Shown: positions 1 to 10,958 of the stretch, piece after piece | Layout of the letters: each line of letters starts with the position of its first letter | How positions within the stretch are numbered: the stretch's first letter is position 1 | Assembly (NCBI RefSeq): GCF_003604195.1 | Contig: NZ_QXGR01000001.1 | Coordinates: forward strand, 1 to 64,000 | Length of the DNA stretch: 64,000 nucleotides | Source of the DNA: Simplicispira lacusdiani | GTDB taxonomy: Bacteria > Pseudomonadota > Gammaproteobacteria > Burkholderiales > Burkholderiaceae_C | Direction: 5' to 3' | Made by a program: the position numbers and the translations under genes | Notes under the pieces: model-generated | What the model was told of the DNA's origin: nothing | Databases searched by the model: none | Seen by the model: only the letters and a program-made list of their open reading frames with translations

Positions 1-140
<140 letters not shown>

Positions 141-216
141 TTAACGTCTGCACCCGGTTGCTCACTCGTCCCGCACAGGGCAACAGGACGGCACCGGATC
201 GCAGATTGCAAGAAAC

Positions 217-283
217 TTGCTACTGTTTTAATAGCTATTGGCGCTTGACAGACAAGCACCAACAGCCTATTTGACTCAAAATT
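217..283 (+). repeat. Dispersed intergenic palindromic repeat, family 1, copy A
   Basis: This 67-bp element lies between tuf and fusA. In the orientation used here the family reads TTTGCTA, an AT-rich stretch, ATAGCTATTGGCGC, a short loop, a GCGC-type return arm, then a tail ending near TCAAAATT. This copy has the ATAGCTATTGGCGCTTG arm and a CAAGCACC return arm. It is one of eight copies found by eye in the window, all at gene boundaries. Confidence 0.75.
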
Positions 284-329
284 GCAGAGAAAAGGCCCGC
301 CGGAGCAGACCTTTCGCTCGGCGCGCCAA

Positions 330-2432
330 TTACTTGGCGCGGGCAGCCATGATGGCTTCAGACACGTTGCGAGGGGCTTCGCTGTAGTGCTTGAATTCCA
401 TCGTGTAGGTGGCGCGGCCTTGCGTCGCGGAACGCAGCGAGGTCGAGTAGCCGAACATTTCCGACAGGGGCACTTCGGCCTTGATGGCCTTGCCGCCGCC
501 GACCATGTCGTCCATGCCTTGCACCATGCCGCGACGGCTGGACAGGTCACCCATCACGGTACCGGCGTAGTCTTCGGGCGTTTCCACTTCCACGGCCATC
601 ATGGGTTCCAGGATGACGGGACCGGCCTTCTTGCAGCCTTCCTTGAAGCCGAAGATGGCAGCCATCTTGAACGCCAGTTCGTTCGAGTCCACATCGTGGT
701 ACGAACCGAAGTGCAGCGTGACCTTGACGTCCACCACGGGGTAGCCGGCCAGCACGCCTTGCGTGACGGCTTCGTTGATACCCTTTTCCACGGCCGGGAT
801 GAATTCGCGAGGAACCACGCCGCCCTTGATGGCGTCGACGAACTCGATGCCCTTGCCGGCTTCGTTCGGCTCGATCTTGAGCACGACGTGACCGTACTGA
901 CCCTTACCACCGGACTGGCGCACGAACTTGCCTTCGGCTTCTTCCACCGTCTTGCGAATGGTTTCGCGGTAGGCCACCTGGGGCTTGCCCACGTTGGCTT
1001 CCACGCCGAATTCGCGCTTCATGCGGTCCACGATGATTTCGAGGTGCAGTTCGCCCATGCCGGAAATGATGGTCTGGCCGGATTCTTCGTCGGTCTTCAC
1101 GCGGAAGGACGGATCTTCGGCGGCCAGGCGCTGCAGGGCGATACCCATCTTTTCCTGGTCGGTCTTGGTCTTGGGTTCCACGGCCTGCGCGATCACGGGC
1201 TCGGGGAACACCATGCGCTCCAGCGTCACGATGGCATCGGGATCGCACAGGGTCTCACCCGTGGTCACATCCTTCAGGCCCACGCAGGCCGCGATGTCGC
1301 CAGCGCGGATTTCTTCCACTTCCAGGCGCTCGTTGGCGTGCATCTGCACGATACGGCCGATACGCTCCTTCTTGCCCTTGACGGGGTTGTAGACCGAGTC
1401 GCCCTTGGTCAGAACGCCGGAGTACACGCGCACGAAGGTCAGCTGGCCCACGAAGGGGTCGGTCATCAGCTTGAACGCCAGGGCGGAGAACTTCTCGCCA
1501 TCATCGGCCTTGCGGCTGGTTTCCTGCTCGTCTTCGTCGAAGCCAGGCACCGGAGGCACATCGATGGGCGAAGGCAGGTAGTCGATCACGGCGTCCAGCA
1601 TGCGCTGCACGCCCTTGTTCTTGAACGCGGTACCGCACAGCATGGGCTGGATTTCGGTGGCGATCGTGCGGGTGCGCAAACCCACCTTGATCTCTTCCTC
1701 GGAGAGGTCGCCCTCTTCCAGGTACTTGTTCATCAAGTCCTCGGACGCCTCGGCGGCGGCCTCGACCATCTTCTCGCGCCATTCCTTGGCGGATTCGACG
1801 AGGTCGGCCGGGATGTCCTGGTAATCGAACTTCATGCCTTGCGAGGCCTCGTCCCAGATGATGGCCTTCATCTTGAGCAGGTCGACCACGCCCTTGAAGC
1901 CTTCTTCGGCGCCGATCGGGATCACCACGGGCACGGGGTTGGCCTTCAGGCGCAGGCGCATCTGGTCATAGACCTTGAAGAAGTTGGCGCCGGTGCGGTC
2001 CATCTTGTTCACGAAGGCCAGACGGGGCACCTTGTACTTGTTGGCCTGGCGCCACACGGTTTCCGACTGGGGCTGCACGCCACCCACGGCGCAGTACACC
2101 ATGCAGGCGCCGTCCAGCACGCGCATGGAACGCTCCACCTCGATGGTGAAGTCCACGTGGCCGGGGGTGTCGATGATGTTGAAGCGGTGCTCGGGGTAGG
2201 ACATGTCCATGCCCTTCCAGAAGCAGGTCGTGGCAGCCGAGGTGATCGTGATGCCGCGCTCTTGTTCCTGCTCCATCCAGTCCATGGTGGCAGCGCCATC
2301 GTGCACTTCACCGATCTTGTGGTTCACACCGGTGTAGAACAGGATACGTTCGGTCGTCGTGGTCTTGCCGGCGTCAATGTGGGCCGAGATACCGATATTG
2401 CGGTAGCGCTCGATGGGGGTCTTGCGAGCCAT
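330..2432 (-). CDS. fusA: Elongation factor G
   Basis: This is the 700-aa translocation GTPase EF-G, of full family length. It drives movement of tRNA and mRNA through the ribosome and acts with RRF in recycling. Visible motifs are the P-loop [12 protein letters not shown] near residue 20, the G3 box DTPGHVDF and the G4 box NKMD. The C-terminal region has the expected EF-G fold sequence ([20 protein letters not shown] segment). It is the third gene of the str operon, downstream of rpsG with a 153-bp gap that contains a stem-loop, and upstream of tuf. Assignment is certain. Confidence 0.98.
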   Translation of the reverse strand: MARKTPIERYRNIGISAHIDAGKTTTTERILFYTGVNHKIGEVHDGAATMDWMEQEQERGITITSAATTCFWKGMDMSYPEHRFNIIDTPGHVDFTIEVERSMRVLDGACMVYCAVGGVQPQSETVWRQANKYKVPRLAFVNKMDRTGANFFKVYDQMRLRLKANPVPVVIPIGAEEGFKGVVDLLKMKAIIWDEASQGMKFDYQDIPADLVESAKEWREKMVEAAAEASEDLMNKYLEEGDLSEEEIKVGLRTRTIATEIQPMLCGTAFKNKGVQRMLDAVIDYLPSPIDVPPVPGFDEDEQETSRKADDGEKFSALAFKLMTDPFVGQLTFVRVYSGVLTKGDSVYNPVKGKKERIGRIVQMHANERLEVEEIRAGDIAACVGLKDVTTGETLCDPDAIVTLERMVFPEPVIAQAVEPKTKTDQEKMGIALQRLAAEDPSFRVKTDEESGQTIISGMGELHLEIIVDRMKREFGVEANVGKPQVAYRETIRKTVEEAEGKFVRQSGGKGQYGHVVLKIEPNEAGKGIEFVDAIKGGVVPREFIPAVEKGINEAVTQGVLAGYPVVDVKVTLHFGSYHDVDSNELAFKMAAIFGFKEGCKKAGPVILEPMMAVEVETPEDYAGTVMGDLSSRRGMVQGMDDMVGGGKAIKAEVPLSEMFGYSTSLRSATQGRATYTMEFKHYSEAPRNVSEAIMAARAK

Positions 2433-2523
2433 GGTGAGTCCTTGGATGGGTCGTTTATTCAGGGGGCGGGGCGGCCATTGTGCGGCTGCGACCCGTCAAT
2501 TTTGTGACCGCCTCAATCGCCAC

Positions 2524-2553
2524 AAGGCTGCAGGCAGAAATGCCGGCAGCCTT
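2524..2553. other. Intercistronic stem-loop between rpsG and fusA
   Basis: The arms AAGGCTGC and GCAGCCTT flank an inner GGCA/TGCC stem with one mismatch and a 4-base loop. The element lies in the 153-bp gap between rpsG and fusA. No U-tract follows on the transcribed (minus) strand, so it is more likely an mRNA processing, stability or partial-attenuation structure than a terminator. Confidence 0.5.
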
Positions 2554-2585
2554 GCGCTTGGCGACAAAAACGATCGCCGATTCGC

Positions 2586-3059
2586 TTAGAAGCGGAAGTG
2601 GCTGAACGCCTTGTTGGCTTCGGCCATGCGGTGCACTTCGTCACGCTTCTTCATGGCACCGCCACGGCCTTCGGTGGCCTCCAGCAGTTCGTTGGCCAGG
2701 CGCTGGGCCATCGACTTCTCGCCACGCTTGCGGGCGGCTTCCTTGATCCAGCGCATCGACAGGGCCAGGCGGCGCACGGGACGCACTTCCACGGGCACTT
2801 GGTAGTTCGCGCCACCGACGCGGCGGGACTTCACTTCGACCATGGGCTTCACGTTGTTGATGGCAACGGTGAAGGCTTCCAGGGGGTCCTTGTCGGGGTG
2901 CTTCTTCTCGATCAGTTCCAGGGCGCCGTAAATGATGCGCTCTGCAACTGCCTTCTTGCCGCCTTCCATGATCACGTTCATGAATTTGGACAGCTCTACA
3001 TTGCCGAACTTGGGATCCGGCAGGATTTCACGTTTGGGGACTTCGCGACGACGTGGCAT
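2586..3059 (-). CDS. rpsG: 30S ribosomal protein S7
   Basis: This is the 157-aa primary 16S rRNA-binding protein that nucleates assembly of the 30S head. The sequence starts [20 protein letters not shown] and has the typical S7 segments [15 protein letters not shown] and [14 protein letters not shown]. The length is normal for the family. It is the second gene of the str operon, between rpsL (168 bp upstream) and fusA. In other bacteria S7 is the translational autoregulator of this operon; no specific binding site was resolved here. Confidence 0.98.
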   Translation of the reverse strand: MPRRREVPKREILPDPKFGNVELSKFMNVIMEGGKKAVAERIIYGALELIEKKHPDKDPLEAFTVAINNVKPMVEVKSRRVGGANYQVPVEVRPVRRLALSMRWIKEAARKRGEKSMAQRLANELLEATEGRGGAMKKRDEVHRMAEANKAFSHFRF

Positions 3060-3227
3060 TTTTCACCTCTATCTTGCTTCAGTTGGCACCGTTTCCGGCA
3101 CCGCGAGAGCCATACAGGACTCCCACTTACTCGACCCGCGCAGAACACCTGCGTTTGGGGTCACTACGCTGCTTCACCGCGCCACGCGGGAGACAGCACC
3201 GAAATTTTTTGCAAAAAAGCGCAGGGC

Positions 3228-3605
3228 TTATTTGGCCTTGGGCTTCTTGGCGCCGTACTTGGAGCGCGCCTGCTTGCGGTCTTTCACGCCTTGCAAGTCG
3301 AGCGAACCACGCACGATGTGGTAACGCACACCGGGCAAGTCCTTCACACGACCGCCGCGAACCAGCACCACGCTGTGTTCCTGCAGGTTGTGGCCTTCAC
3401 CGCCGATGTAGGAAATGACTTCGAAACCGTTGGTCAGGCGCACCTTGGCGACCTTACGCAGAGCGGAGTTCGGCTTCTTGGGCGTCGTGGTGTACACACG
3501 GGTGCACACGCCGCGGCGCTGGGGAGAGTTTTCCATCGCGGGGCTCTTGGACTTGGTCTTTTCGACCTCGCGCCCCTGACGGACCAGTTGATTGATGGTT
3601 GGCAT
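3228..3605 (-). CDS. rpsL: 30S ribosomal protein S12
   Basis: This is the 125-aa decoding-centre protein S12. I chose the ATG that gives [13 protein letters not shown], the universal S12 N-terminus; an open frame continues 31 codons further upstream but reads into the leader. The conserved [19 protein letters not shown] and [16 protein letters not shown] segments are present, including the lysines where streptomycin-resistance changes occur in other species. It is the first gene of the str operon. A sigma-70-type promoter and a leader stem-loop lie just upstream. Confidence 0.98.
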   Translation of the reverse strand: MPTINQLVRQGREVEKTKSKSPAMENSPQRRGVCTRVYTTTPKKPNSALRKVAKVRLTNGFEVISYIGGEGHNLQEHSVVLVRGGRVKDLPGVRYHIVRGSLDLQGVKDRKQARSKYGAKKPKAK

Positions 3606-3645
3606 GAAATACGTCCCTAAACGTAAAAACGAAAACGTGAAACCC

Positions 3646-3698
3646 TTCGGAAATTCCGAAAAGCCTTCAAATGTAGCAGATAGCCCCGCCCGCATCAA
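3646..3698 (-). promoter_or_regulatory. Putative sigma-70 promoter and leader stem-loop of the str operon
   Basis: On the minus strand a -35-like TTGATG (3693-3698) and a -10-like TACATT (3670-3675) are separated by exactly 17 bp. They predict a start near 3663 and a leader of about 58 nt before rpsL. The leader begins with the inverted repeat TTCGGAATTTCCGAA (3646-3660). Each hexamer matches consensus at four of six positions, so this is a prediction. Confidence 0.45.
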
Positions 3699-3788
3699 GC
3701 CCGCGCATGGATTCGGCGGGCGCCCGGCACCCCCGAACAGGCCGCCGCCCGGCCAGTCTGCGCCGGGAGCGCCTCCATCCAGGGCCGA

Positions 3789-4958
3789 TCACTTGATCCA
3801 GAGGCGGATGGCGTCCCAGGCGCGGCCCAGCACGCCGGCCTGCTCGACGCCGTCGAGCGCCAGGAGCGGCGCCTCGCGCAGCACCTCGTCACCCAGCGAC
3901 ACTTTGAGCGTGCCGACTTCCTGCCCCTTGCCAAAGGGCGCCACCAGCGGGTCGCGGCGGGAGATCTGCGTGGCGATCTTGCCGCCGCTGCCCGCCGGCA
4001 CCGCCACCACGATGGCTTCGGGGCGGCCGATCTTCACCGTGGCGGCCTTGCCCTTCCAGACCGCTGGCGTATCCACGGCCTGGCCCGCATCGAACAGCTT
4101 GACGGCGTCGAAGGCGGTATAGCCCCAGTTCAGCAGCTTCTGGCTTTCGTTGGCGCGGGCGTTCTCGCTGGCGGCACCGAGCACGATGGAGACCAGGCGG
4201 CGCGTGCCCACATTGGGAAACTCACGCTTGGCCGTGGCCACGAGGCAGTAGCCGGCGGCGGCGGTGTGGCCGGTCTTGAGCCCGTCCACGCTCGGATCGC
4301 GGTACAGCAGCAGGTTGCGGTTGGCGCTGTTGGACGCCGGCGTGCCCTCGTAGCGGTACTGCTTGGTGGCGTAGTAGTGCATGTACTCGGGAAAGTCCTG
4401 CATCAGCCGCGTCGCCAGGATGGACAGGTCGCGCGCCGTGGTGGTGTGGCCCGCCTCGGTCAGGCCCTCGGGGTTGCGGTAGGCCGTGTTCTTCATGCCC
4501 AGGGCCTGGGCCTGGTCGTTCATGAGCTTGACGAAGTTCTCCACGGTGCCGCCCACGCCCTCGGCCAGCGCGACGGTGGCGTCGTTGCCCGATTGGACGA
4601 TCATGCCCTTGAGCAGGTCGTCCACCGGCACCTGCATCTTGGGATCGATGAACATGCGCGAGCCAGGCATCTTCCAGGCGCGCGTGCTCACGGCGAACTT
4701 CTGCTGCAGCGTGATCTTCTTGGCGCGCAATGCATCGAACACCAGGTAGCCGGTCATGAGCTTGGTCAACGACGCCTGCTCGACCGGCGCATCGACATCC
4801 TTGGCCGCCAGGATCTGGCCCGCCGTCACATCCACCAGCATGTAGGCGCGGGCGGCGATTTCGGGGGGCTGGGGCGCCTGGGCCCGCGCCGCCAGGGCAC
4901 AGGAAGCCACGCCCACGGCCAATGCCAGGGAGCGCAGCAGGGAAAAGATTCGGTTCAT
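3789..4958 (-). CDS. dacA: D-alanyl-D-alanine carboxypeptidase (PBP5/6 type)
   Basis: This is a 389-aa class C low-molecular-mass penicillin-binding protein that trims the terminal D-Ala from peptidoglycan stem peptides in the periplasm. It has a signal peptide (residues 1-27, ending ALAARAQ), the active-site SLTK at 63-66, SGN at 123-125 and KTG at 228-230. A C-terminal PBP5-type domain and a terminal amphipathic helix (GVLGRAWDAIRLWIK) suit peripheral membrane anchoring. I chose the ATG giving MNRIFSLLRS because the 47 upstream in-frame codons lack signal-peptide character. It follows the alpha/beta hydrolase gene by 64 bp. Confidence 0.94.
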   Translation of the reverse strand: MNRIFSLLRSLALAVGVASCALAARAQAPQPPEIAARAYMLVDVTAGQILAAKDVDAPVEQASLTKLMTGYLVFDALRAKKITLQQKFAVSTRAWKMPGSRMFIDPKMQVPVDDLLKGMIVQSGNDATVALAEGVGGTVENFVKLMNDQAQALGMKNTAYRNPEGLTEAGHTTTARDLSILATRLMQDFPEYMHYYATKQYRYEGTPASNSANRNLLLYRDPSVDGLKTGHTAAAGYCLVATAKREFPNVGTRRLVSIVLGAASENARANESQKLLNWGYTAFDAVKLFDAGQAVDTPAVWKGKAATVKIGRPEAIVVAVPAGSGGKIATQISRRDPLVAPFGKGQEVGTLKVSLGDEVLREAPLLALDGVEQAGVLGRAWDAIRLWIK

Positions 4959-5022
4959 GGAGAAAAAGCCGTCAAAAAGGGAAGCATGCGCCGAGGCGGC
5001 GCGAGAGGGAAGGCGGCGGCGC

Positions 5023-5658
5023 TCACGCCACCGCTTGCAGGTGGCGAACCACCAATTCCTTGAGCAGGTGCAATTGTCCGTGAAAGAAATGCCCGCCACC
5101 GGGGATGACTGTGACAGGCAGTGTCTGCGGGCGCGCCCAGTCCATCACGGAGGCCAGCGGCACGGTGTCGTCCTGCTCGCCATGCACCACCAGGGTACGC
5201 AGGTGGGCGGGCGCGGGCACCGGCGCCACGGTGAAGCGGCTGGCCGCCGTGCCCACCAGCACCGCGCTGGCCACCTCGCGCTCGCCCCACAGGGCGGCGA
5301 GCGCATGGCTGGCGACGAAGGCGCCAAAGGAAAACCCCGCCAGGGCGATGGGCCCCTCGGGCGCCACCTGGCGCACCACGGCCAGCAGGTCCTGCAGCTC
5401 GGCGCGGCCTTCGTCGTGCACGCCGGCGCTGCCGCCCACGCCCCGGAAGTTGAAGCGCACGGCGCTCCAGCCGCACTGGACATAGGCGCGCGCCAGGGTC
5501 TGCACCACCTTGTTGTCCATCGTACCGCCGAACAGCGGGTGCGGGTGGGCGATGACGACCGTGCCGCGCGGGGCCATGCCCACGGCCGGGGCATCGCGGC
5601 GCGCCTCAATGGCGCCGGCCTCGCCCGTGAAGACCAGTTTTTCAGTGTGTGCGTTCAC
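5023..5658 (-). CDS. Alpha/beta hydrolase family protein
   Basis: This 211-aa cytoplasmic hydrolase resembles the dienelactone hydrolase-like group often annotated as conserved hypothetical hydrolase. The nucleophile elbow is GFSFG (Ser110), an acid is likely at Asp163/164 (GEQDDTVP), and the catalytic His is in GGGHFFHG (His190). The oxyanion segment HPHPLFGGTMDN is characteristic of this subgroup. No ATG is available near the N-terminus, so the start is the GTG of MNAHTEKLVF, which abuts repeat copy C. The substrate is unknown. Confidence 0.85.
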   Translation of the reverse strand: MNAHTEKLVFTGEAGAIEARRDAPAVGMAPRGTVVIAHPHPLFGGTMDNKVVQTLARAYVQCGWSAVRFNFRGVGGSAGVHDEGRAELQDLLAVVRQVAPEGPIALAGFSFGAFVASHALAALWGEREVASAVLVGTAASRFTVAPVPAPAHLRTLVVHGEQDDTVPLASVMDWARPQTLPVTVIPGGGHFFHGQLHLLKELVVRHLQAVA

Positions 5659-5660
5659 GA

Positions 5661-5726
5661 ATTGCTACCAATTCAATAGCTGCTCGCGCCCGACCATCGG
5701 GCGCTGGAAGCCAAAAAAGCTTGAAA
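5661..5726 (+). repeat. Dispersed intergenic palindromic repeat, family 1, copy C
   Basis: The sequence runs TTGCTACC, AATAGCTGC, then the core inverted repeat GCGCCCGACCATCGGGCGC, then an AAAAAAGCTTGAAA tail. The core is a strong hairpin (GCGCCCGA/TCGGGCGC). It fills most of the gap between the ferredoxin stop and the hydrolase GTG start. Confidence 0.7.
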
Positions 5727-5742
5727 CCGGATGGACTACGGA

Positions 5743-6093
5743 TCAGCGCCCGAGTTCCGGCGGCGTGCGCAGGCGCTCCACCACCTGGCCGTTCTTCAGG
5801 TGCGACTCGACGATCTCGTCGATGTCCGATGCGTCCACGTAGCTGTACCAGACGCCCTCGGGATAGACCACGGCCACCGGGCCGGCGGCGCAGCGGTCCA
5901 GGCAGCCCGCCTTGTTCACGCGCACCTTGCCGGGGCCGGCCAGGCCGGCGGCCTTCACCAGCGCCTTGCAGCGGTCGAAGGCCTCCTGGGCGCCATGCTG
6001 GGCGCAGCAGGCCTCGCCGTTGGGGCGTTCGTTGAGGCAGAAGAAGATGTGGCGCTCGAAGTAGGCGGGCGCGGGCTGGGTGGTTTCGCTCAT
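5743..6093 (-). CDS. Thioredoxin-like [2Fe-2S] ferredoxin
   Basis: This 116-aa protein belongs to the thioredoxin-fold [2Fe-2S] ferredoxin family (Shethna/Aquifex type, also seen as the NuoE-like domain). Likely cluster ligands are Cys19 (HIFFCLN), Cys29 or Cys30 (GEACC), and Cys64 and Cys68 (NKAGCLDRCAAGP). It would carry one electron in the cytoplasm; its partner is unknown. It is 9 bp downstream of the VanZ-family gene, suggesting co-transcription with that gene and hemJ. Confidence 0.88.
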   Translation of the reverse strand: MSETTQPAPAYFERHIFFCLNERPNGEACCAQHGAQEAFDRCKALVKAAGLAGPGKVRVNKAGCLDRCAAGPVAVVYPEGVWYSYVDASDIDEIVESHLKNGQVVERLRTPPELGR

Positions 6094-6102
6094 GCCCGTA
6101 TT

Positions 6103-7200
6103 CTAGGAAGGGCGGGCGCGCCGCGAGGCGCGCAGGAGCACATAGACCAGCGTGGCATAAGGCCAGAGCCAGCCCAGCCACTGGCCCAGGCCATAGAAGC
6201 GGATGAAGCGGCCCTGCTCCCAGGCCTGCAGCGTCTGGGCGAAATAGGCGCTCGTGGGCGCGTCGTTGAGCAGGCCCAGGTGCAGGGTCAGCACCACCAG
6301 CAGCAGCACCGCGCTGGCGCGCGGCGGCAGCGCCAGCAGCAGGGCCGCCAGCACCAGCCCCACCCAGATGCCCACGCGCACCGGCATGCCCAGCCAGGCC
6401 CAGGCGTGCGCCGGCCCGTAGCTCAGCGCGGCCGACAGGGCCGTCGCCCCCACCCCGCCCACGATGATGGCCAGCACCAACACCACGCGCCGCCCCAGGT
6501 GCCGCACCATGCTGTAGGCCAGCAGACAGGGCACGAGCAGGCCCAGGGCCACGCACAGCAGTTCGGCCACGGGCGACAGCGGCAGCAACGGCGCATCGCG
6601 CACCGGCAGCCAGTCGAGGAAGGGCGTGCCCGCCAGCAGCTCGGCCAGCGCCGCCTCCAGGCGCTCGAACACCTGGCCCAGGCCGAAAGGCTCGGCCGCC
6701 GGAAACAGCAGCGCCCAGGGCCACAACGTCAGCAGCACCAGGGCGCCGCGCGCATCGGGCGCGAACCAGCGGTCGCGGAAACGGCTCCAGCGGTCGATGG
6801 CCCCCAGGCGCTCCAGCAGGGCCGCGCTCAGAGCGCCCGCCAAGGTGCCCGCCGAGTTCAGCGCCAGGTCGAGGTTGGACGGCACGCGCTGGGGCAGGTA
6901 GATCTGCAGGAATTCCAGCAGCATCGACAGCAGGGCGCCCGCCGCCAGCGCCAGCGGCACGGCCAGCAGCCCCCGACCGGTGCGCAGCAGCGCCAGCGCC
7001 AGCAGAAAACCCAGCGGCGCATAGCCCACCACGTTGGTGGCGACGTCAAAGCCGGTCCAGTACGGCGGCGGCAGCGGTGCGGCCAGGAAGACCCAGGGCG
7101 AAATCCCCTGGTCGCGCCAGCCGATGAAGGGGAACAGGCTGGCGAAGACGATCAGCGCGGCATAGACCCAGGCGAGCGGCCAGGCGGAGGTCTTGTGCAT
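6103..7200 (-). CDS. VanZ-family integral membrane protein
   Basis: This 365-aa polytopic membrane protein has roughly nine to ten hydrophobic segments. The N-terminal part has the VanZ-like features FPFIGWRD, DVATNVVGYAPLGFLLAL and LQIYLPQRVPSNLDLALNSAGTLAG. Function is unknown; VanZ-type proteins are named for teicoplanin resistance, but most housekeeping members have no assigned role. It lies 24 bp downstream of hemJ on the same strand. Confidence 0.75.
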   Translation of the reverse strand: MHKTSAWPLAWVYAALIVFASLFPFIGWRDQGISPWVFLAAPLPPPYWTGFDVATNVVGYAPLGFLLALALLRTGRGLLAVPLALAAGALLSMLLEFLQIYLPQRVPSNLDLALNSAGTLAGALSAALLERLGAIDRWSRFRDRWFAPDARGALVLLTLWPWALLFPAAEPFGLGQVFERLEAALAELLAGTPFLDWLPVRDAPLLPLSPVAELLCVALGLLVPCLLAYSMVRHLGRRVVLVLAIIVGGVGATALSAALSYGPAHAWAWLGMPVRVGIWVGLVLAALLLALPPRASAVLLLVVLTLHLGLLNDAPTSAYFAQTLQAWEQGRFIRFYGLGQWLGWLWPYATLVYVLLRASRRARPS

Positions 7201-7224
7201 GGCCAGACTCCCCGATGGCCCGCG

Positions 7225-8920
<1,696 letters not shown>

Positions 8921-8924
<4 letters not shown>

Positions 8925-8934
8925 CCTATGTCAA
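8921..8934. promoter_or_regulatory. Perfect FNR/Dnr-type palindrome upstream of the MASE1 kinase gene
   Basis: TTGAC-CTAT-GTCAA is a perfect 14-bp match to the TTGAC/T-N4-G/ATCAA boxes bound by FNR, Dnr and NnrR regulators. A -10-like TACGAT at 8986-8991 would place the box centre about 70 bp upstream of the start point, a class I activator position. The left edge overlaps the end of repeat copy B, so part of the match could be repeat sequence. Confidence 0.45.
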
Positions 8935-9059
8935 CGCAGCGCGCCATTCCGCGCCGCGACAGGCCGCAAACAGGGGGGCTTAGGCTACGATGCCTTGCAC
9001 CCCCGGCACCGCCCAGCCATTCCGGCGCGCCCCGGCCTCCCTCCCATACCCCGAACAGC

Positions 9060-10958
9060 ATGCCCCCGCGCAGCACCTCCGCACCGGCCCGGCCGCTGGC
9101 TCTCACCGCGGCGGCATTGCTGTACATGGTGGTGGCCGAAACCACGGCGACCCCCCTGCCCGGGCTGGGCCTGGCACCGCTGATCCAGCCCGCCAGCGGC
9201 CTGGCCCTGGTCCTGCTGATCCTTGGCGGCCCCCGGCTGGCGCCGGCGATCTTCGCCGGCAGCCTGTTGAGCGGCCTGCTGGCGGGCGATGCGCCACTGG
9301 CGGCCCTGGCCGAGTCGCTGGGCATCCTCGCCGCCGCCCTGGTCGCCAGCCGGCTCATGCTGCGCCAGCCGAGCTTCGACAAGGACCACCCCAACTTCAG
9401 CGTGGTCCGGCATGTGCTGCTGTGGGTCTGCGGCGCCGGAGCGGGCGCCGGCGCGCTGGTGGCCAGCGCCGCCCTGCTGCTGTCGGGCGAAATCGCCCCG
9501 GGCGACTGCATGGGGTATTTCCTGCAGTGGTGGATGGGCTGCTCCCTGGGCTCCCTGCTGATCGCGCCCCTGGCCATGGCCTACCGGCGCGCGCTGCGTT
9601 TCGCCCAGCCCCTGCACCGCATGGACGAAGGCCTCCTGGTCTGGCTGCTCGCCAGTGTCGGCGCCGCCATCATCTTCGGCAACACGCAGGACCCGCTGCT
9701 GGCCCCGCTGGCCAACGCCTACTGGATGTTCCTGTTCGTGAGCTGGTCGGGCGCGCGCCTGGGCATGCTCTCCACGATGGGGCTGCTGTGCATGATCGCG
9801 CTGCAGGCCCTGTGGGGCAGCTACCAGCGCACCGGCTTCTTCGCCCGCGACATCGCCGCCAACCACGGTTTCGGCTACTGGTCCTACATGATGATCCTGA
9901 CCGTCGTGGGCCTGTCGCTGGCGGCCTACCTGACGGAACGGCGGCGCCAGAAATCCTCGCTGCGCGTGGCCGCCATCGCTTTCGAATGCCAGGAGGGGAT
10001 GCTGATCACCAACGAGCGGTCGGTGATCCTGCAGGCCAACCAGTCGTTCCTGCGCCTCTCGGGCTACGCGCTGTCCGAAGTGCTGGGCCGCACACCGCAT
10101 TTCCTCCTCGCCCCCTCCACGCCCTGCGCCGAAGCACCGGCCACCGAGGCCACGGATTTCACCCCCGCGCAATACCTGCAGCGCCGCGAATGGCACCGGC
10201 GCAAATCGGGCGAAACCTACCCCGTGCAGATCACCCTGAGCCCGGTGCGGGACCACCATGCGCGCACCACGCACTACGTGCTCGCCCTGACCGACATCAC
10301 CGATCTGCACGCACAGGAAGAGCAGCGCCGCAAGATGGAGCAGATCCACCGCGAGGCCCTGGTCCGCGAGGTGCACCACCGCATCAAGAACAACCTGCAG
10401 GGCGTCATGGGCATGCTGCGCACGCTCGACCACAAGCACCCCAGGCTGCACGGCCCGATCAACCAGGTCATCGGCCAGGTGCACAGCATCGCCGTAATCC
10501 ATGGGCTGCAGGGCAGCACCACGGCCGACCGGGTGCGGCTGGGCGATCTCATCTGCGCCGTGGCCGGCGGTATCGAATCGCTCTGGGACACCCCCATCCA
10601 CGTGGACACCCCCCACTGGTGGAAAGCCTGCCATGTCACCCCGGCCGAGGCCGTGCCCGTGGCCCTGGTGCTCAACGAACTGATCCTCAACGCCGTCAAG
10701 CATGGCGGCAAATCCCAGCAGGACGTGCGCGTGCGGCTGCACGACGGCCCGCAGGAGGGCTGCGTCCAGATCACCATCGCCAACCCCGGCCGCTGGCCCG
10801 AGCCCGCCAAGCCTTCGCAGGGCGGGCTGAGCCTGGTCGAGGCCCTGATGCCGCGCAGCGGCGCCCGGATGACCCGCATGCAGACAGGCGAATGGGCTGT
10901 CCTGCAGCTTGACCTCGGCCCTCCCGTCATCCACCTCGAATCCGCCACATCGCCATGA
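9060..10958 (+). CDS. MASE1-PAS sensor histidine kinase (HisKA_2 type)
   Basis: This 632-aa membrane kinase has about eight N-terminal hydrophobic segments resembling MASE1 (residues 10-290), a PAS domain (about 305-415), then a HisKA_2 dimerisation domain with the H-box REVHHRIKNNLQG (phospho-acceptor His439 or His440). A short HATPase domain follows with N-box LVLNELILNAVKHGG. The ATG giving MPPRSTSAPA was preferred because the 44 in-frame upstream codons are Pro/Arg-rich and lie before the membrane domain. The stop overlaps the start of the ANTAR regulator (ATGA), so the two are co-translated. HisKA_2 kinases paired with REC-ANTAR proteins form EutW/EutV-like RNA-level signalling pairs. 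Confidence 0.88.
   Translation: MPPRSTSAPARPLALTAAALLYMVVAETTATPLPGLGLAPLIQPASGLALVLLILGGPRLAPAIFAGSLLSGLLAGDAPLAALAESLGILAAALVASRLMLRQPSFDKDHPNFSVVRHVLLWVCGAGAGAGALVASAALLLSGEIAPGDCMGYFLQWWMGCSLGSLLIAPLAMAYRRALRFAQPLHRMDEGLLVWLLASVGAAIIFGNTQDPLLAPLANAYWMFLFVSWSGARLGMLSTMGLLCMIALQALWGSYQRTGFFARDIAANHGFGYWSYMMILTVVGLSLAAYLTERRRQKSSLRVAAIAFECQEGMLITNERSVILQANQSFLRLSGYALSEVLGRTPHFLLAPSTPCAEAPATEATDFTPAQYLQRREWHRRKSGETYPVQITLSPVRDHHARTTHYVLALTDITDLHAQEEQRRKMEQIHREALVREVHHRIKNNLQGVMGMLRTLDHKHPRLHGPINQVIGQVHSIAVIHGLQGSTTADRVRLGDLICAVAGGIESLWDTPIHVDTPHWWKACHVTPAEAVPVALVLNELILNAVKHGGKSQQDVRVRLHDGPQEGCVQITIANPGRWPEPAKPSQGGLSLVEALMPRSGARMTRMQTGEWAVLQLDLGPPVIHLESATSP

Noticed and set aside
282..2507. 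A long plus-strand open frame (741 codons) opposite fusA and similar His/Arg/Gly-rich frames opposite most other genes
   Set aside because: These are antisense shadows caused by high GC and third-position bias. Their composition (His, Gln, Arg, Ala, Gly runs) matches reverse-complement translation of real genes, and none has a ribosome-binding site or recognisable motif.
3200..3228. A- and T-runs before rpsG as a possible Rho-independent terminator in the rpsL-rpsG gap
   Set aside because: There is no GC-rich stem next to the runs, only a weak AT palindrome, and rpsL-rpsG-fusA are normally co-transcribed.
4988..5002. GCGCC/GGCGC hairpin between the hydrolase and dacA genes as a repeat copy or terminator
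   Set aside because: It has a five-base stem without the family flanks and no T-tract; such short GC palindromes are frequent at this base composition.
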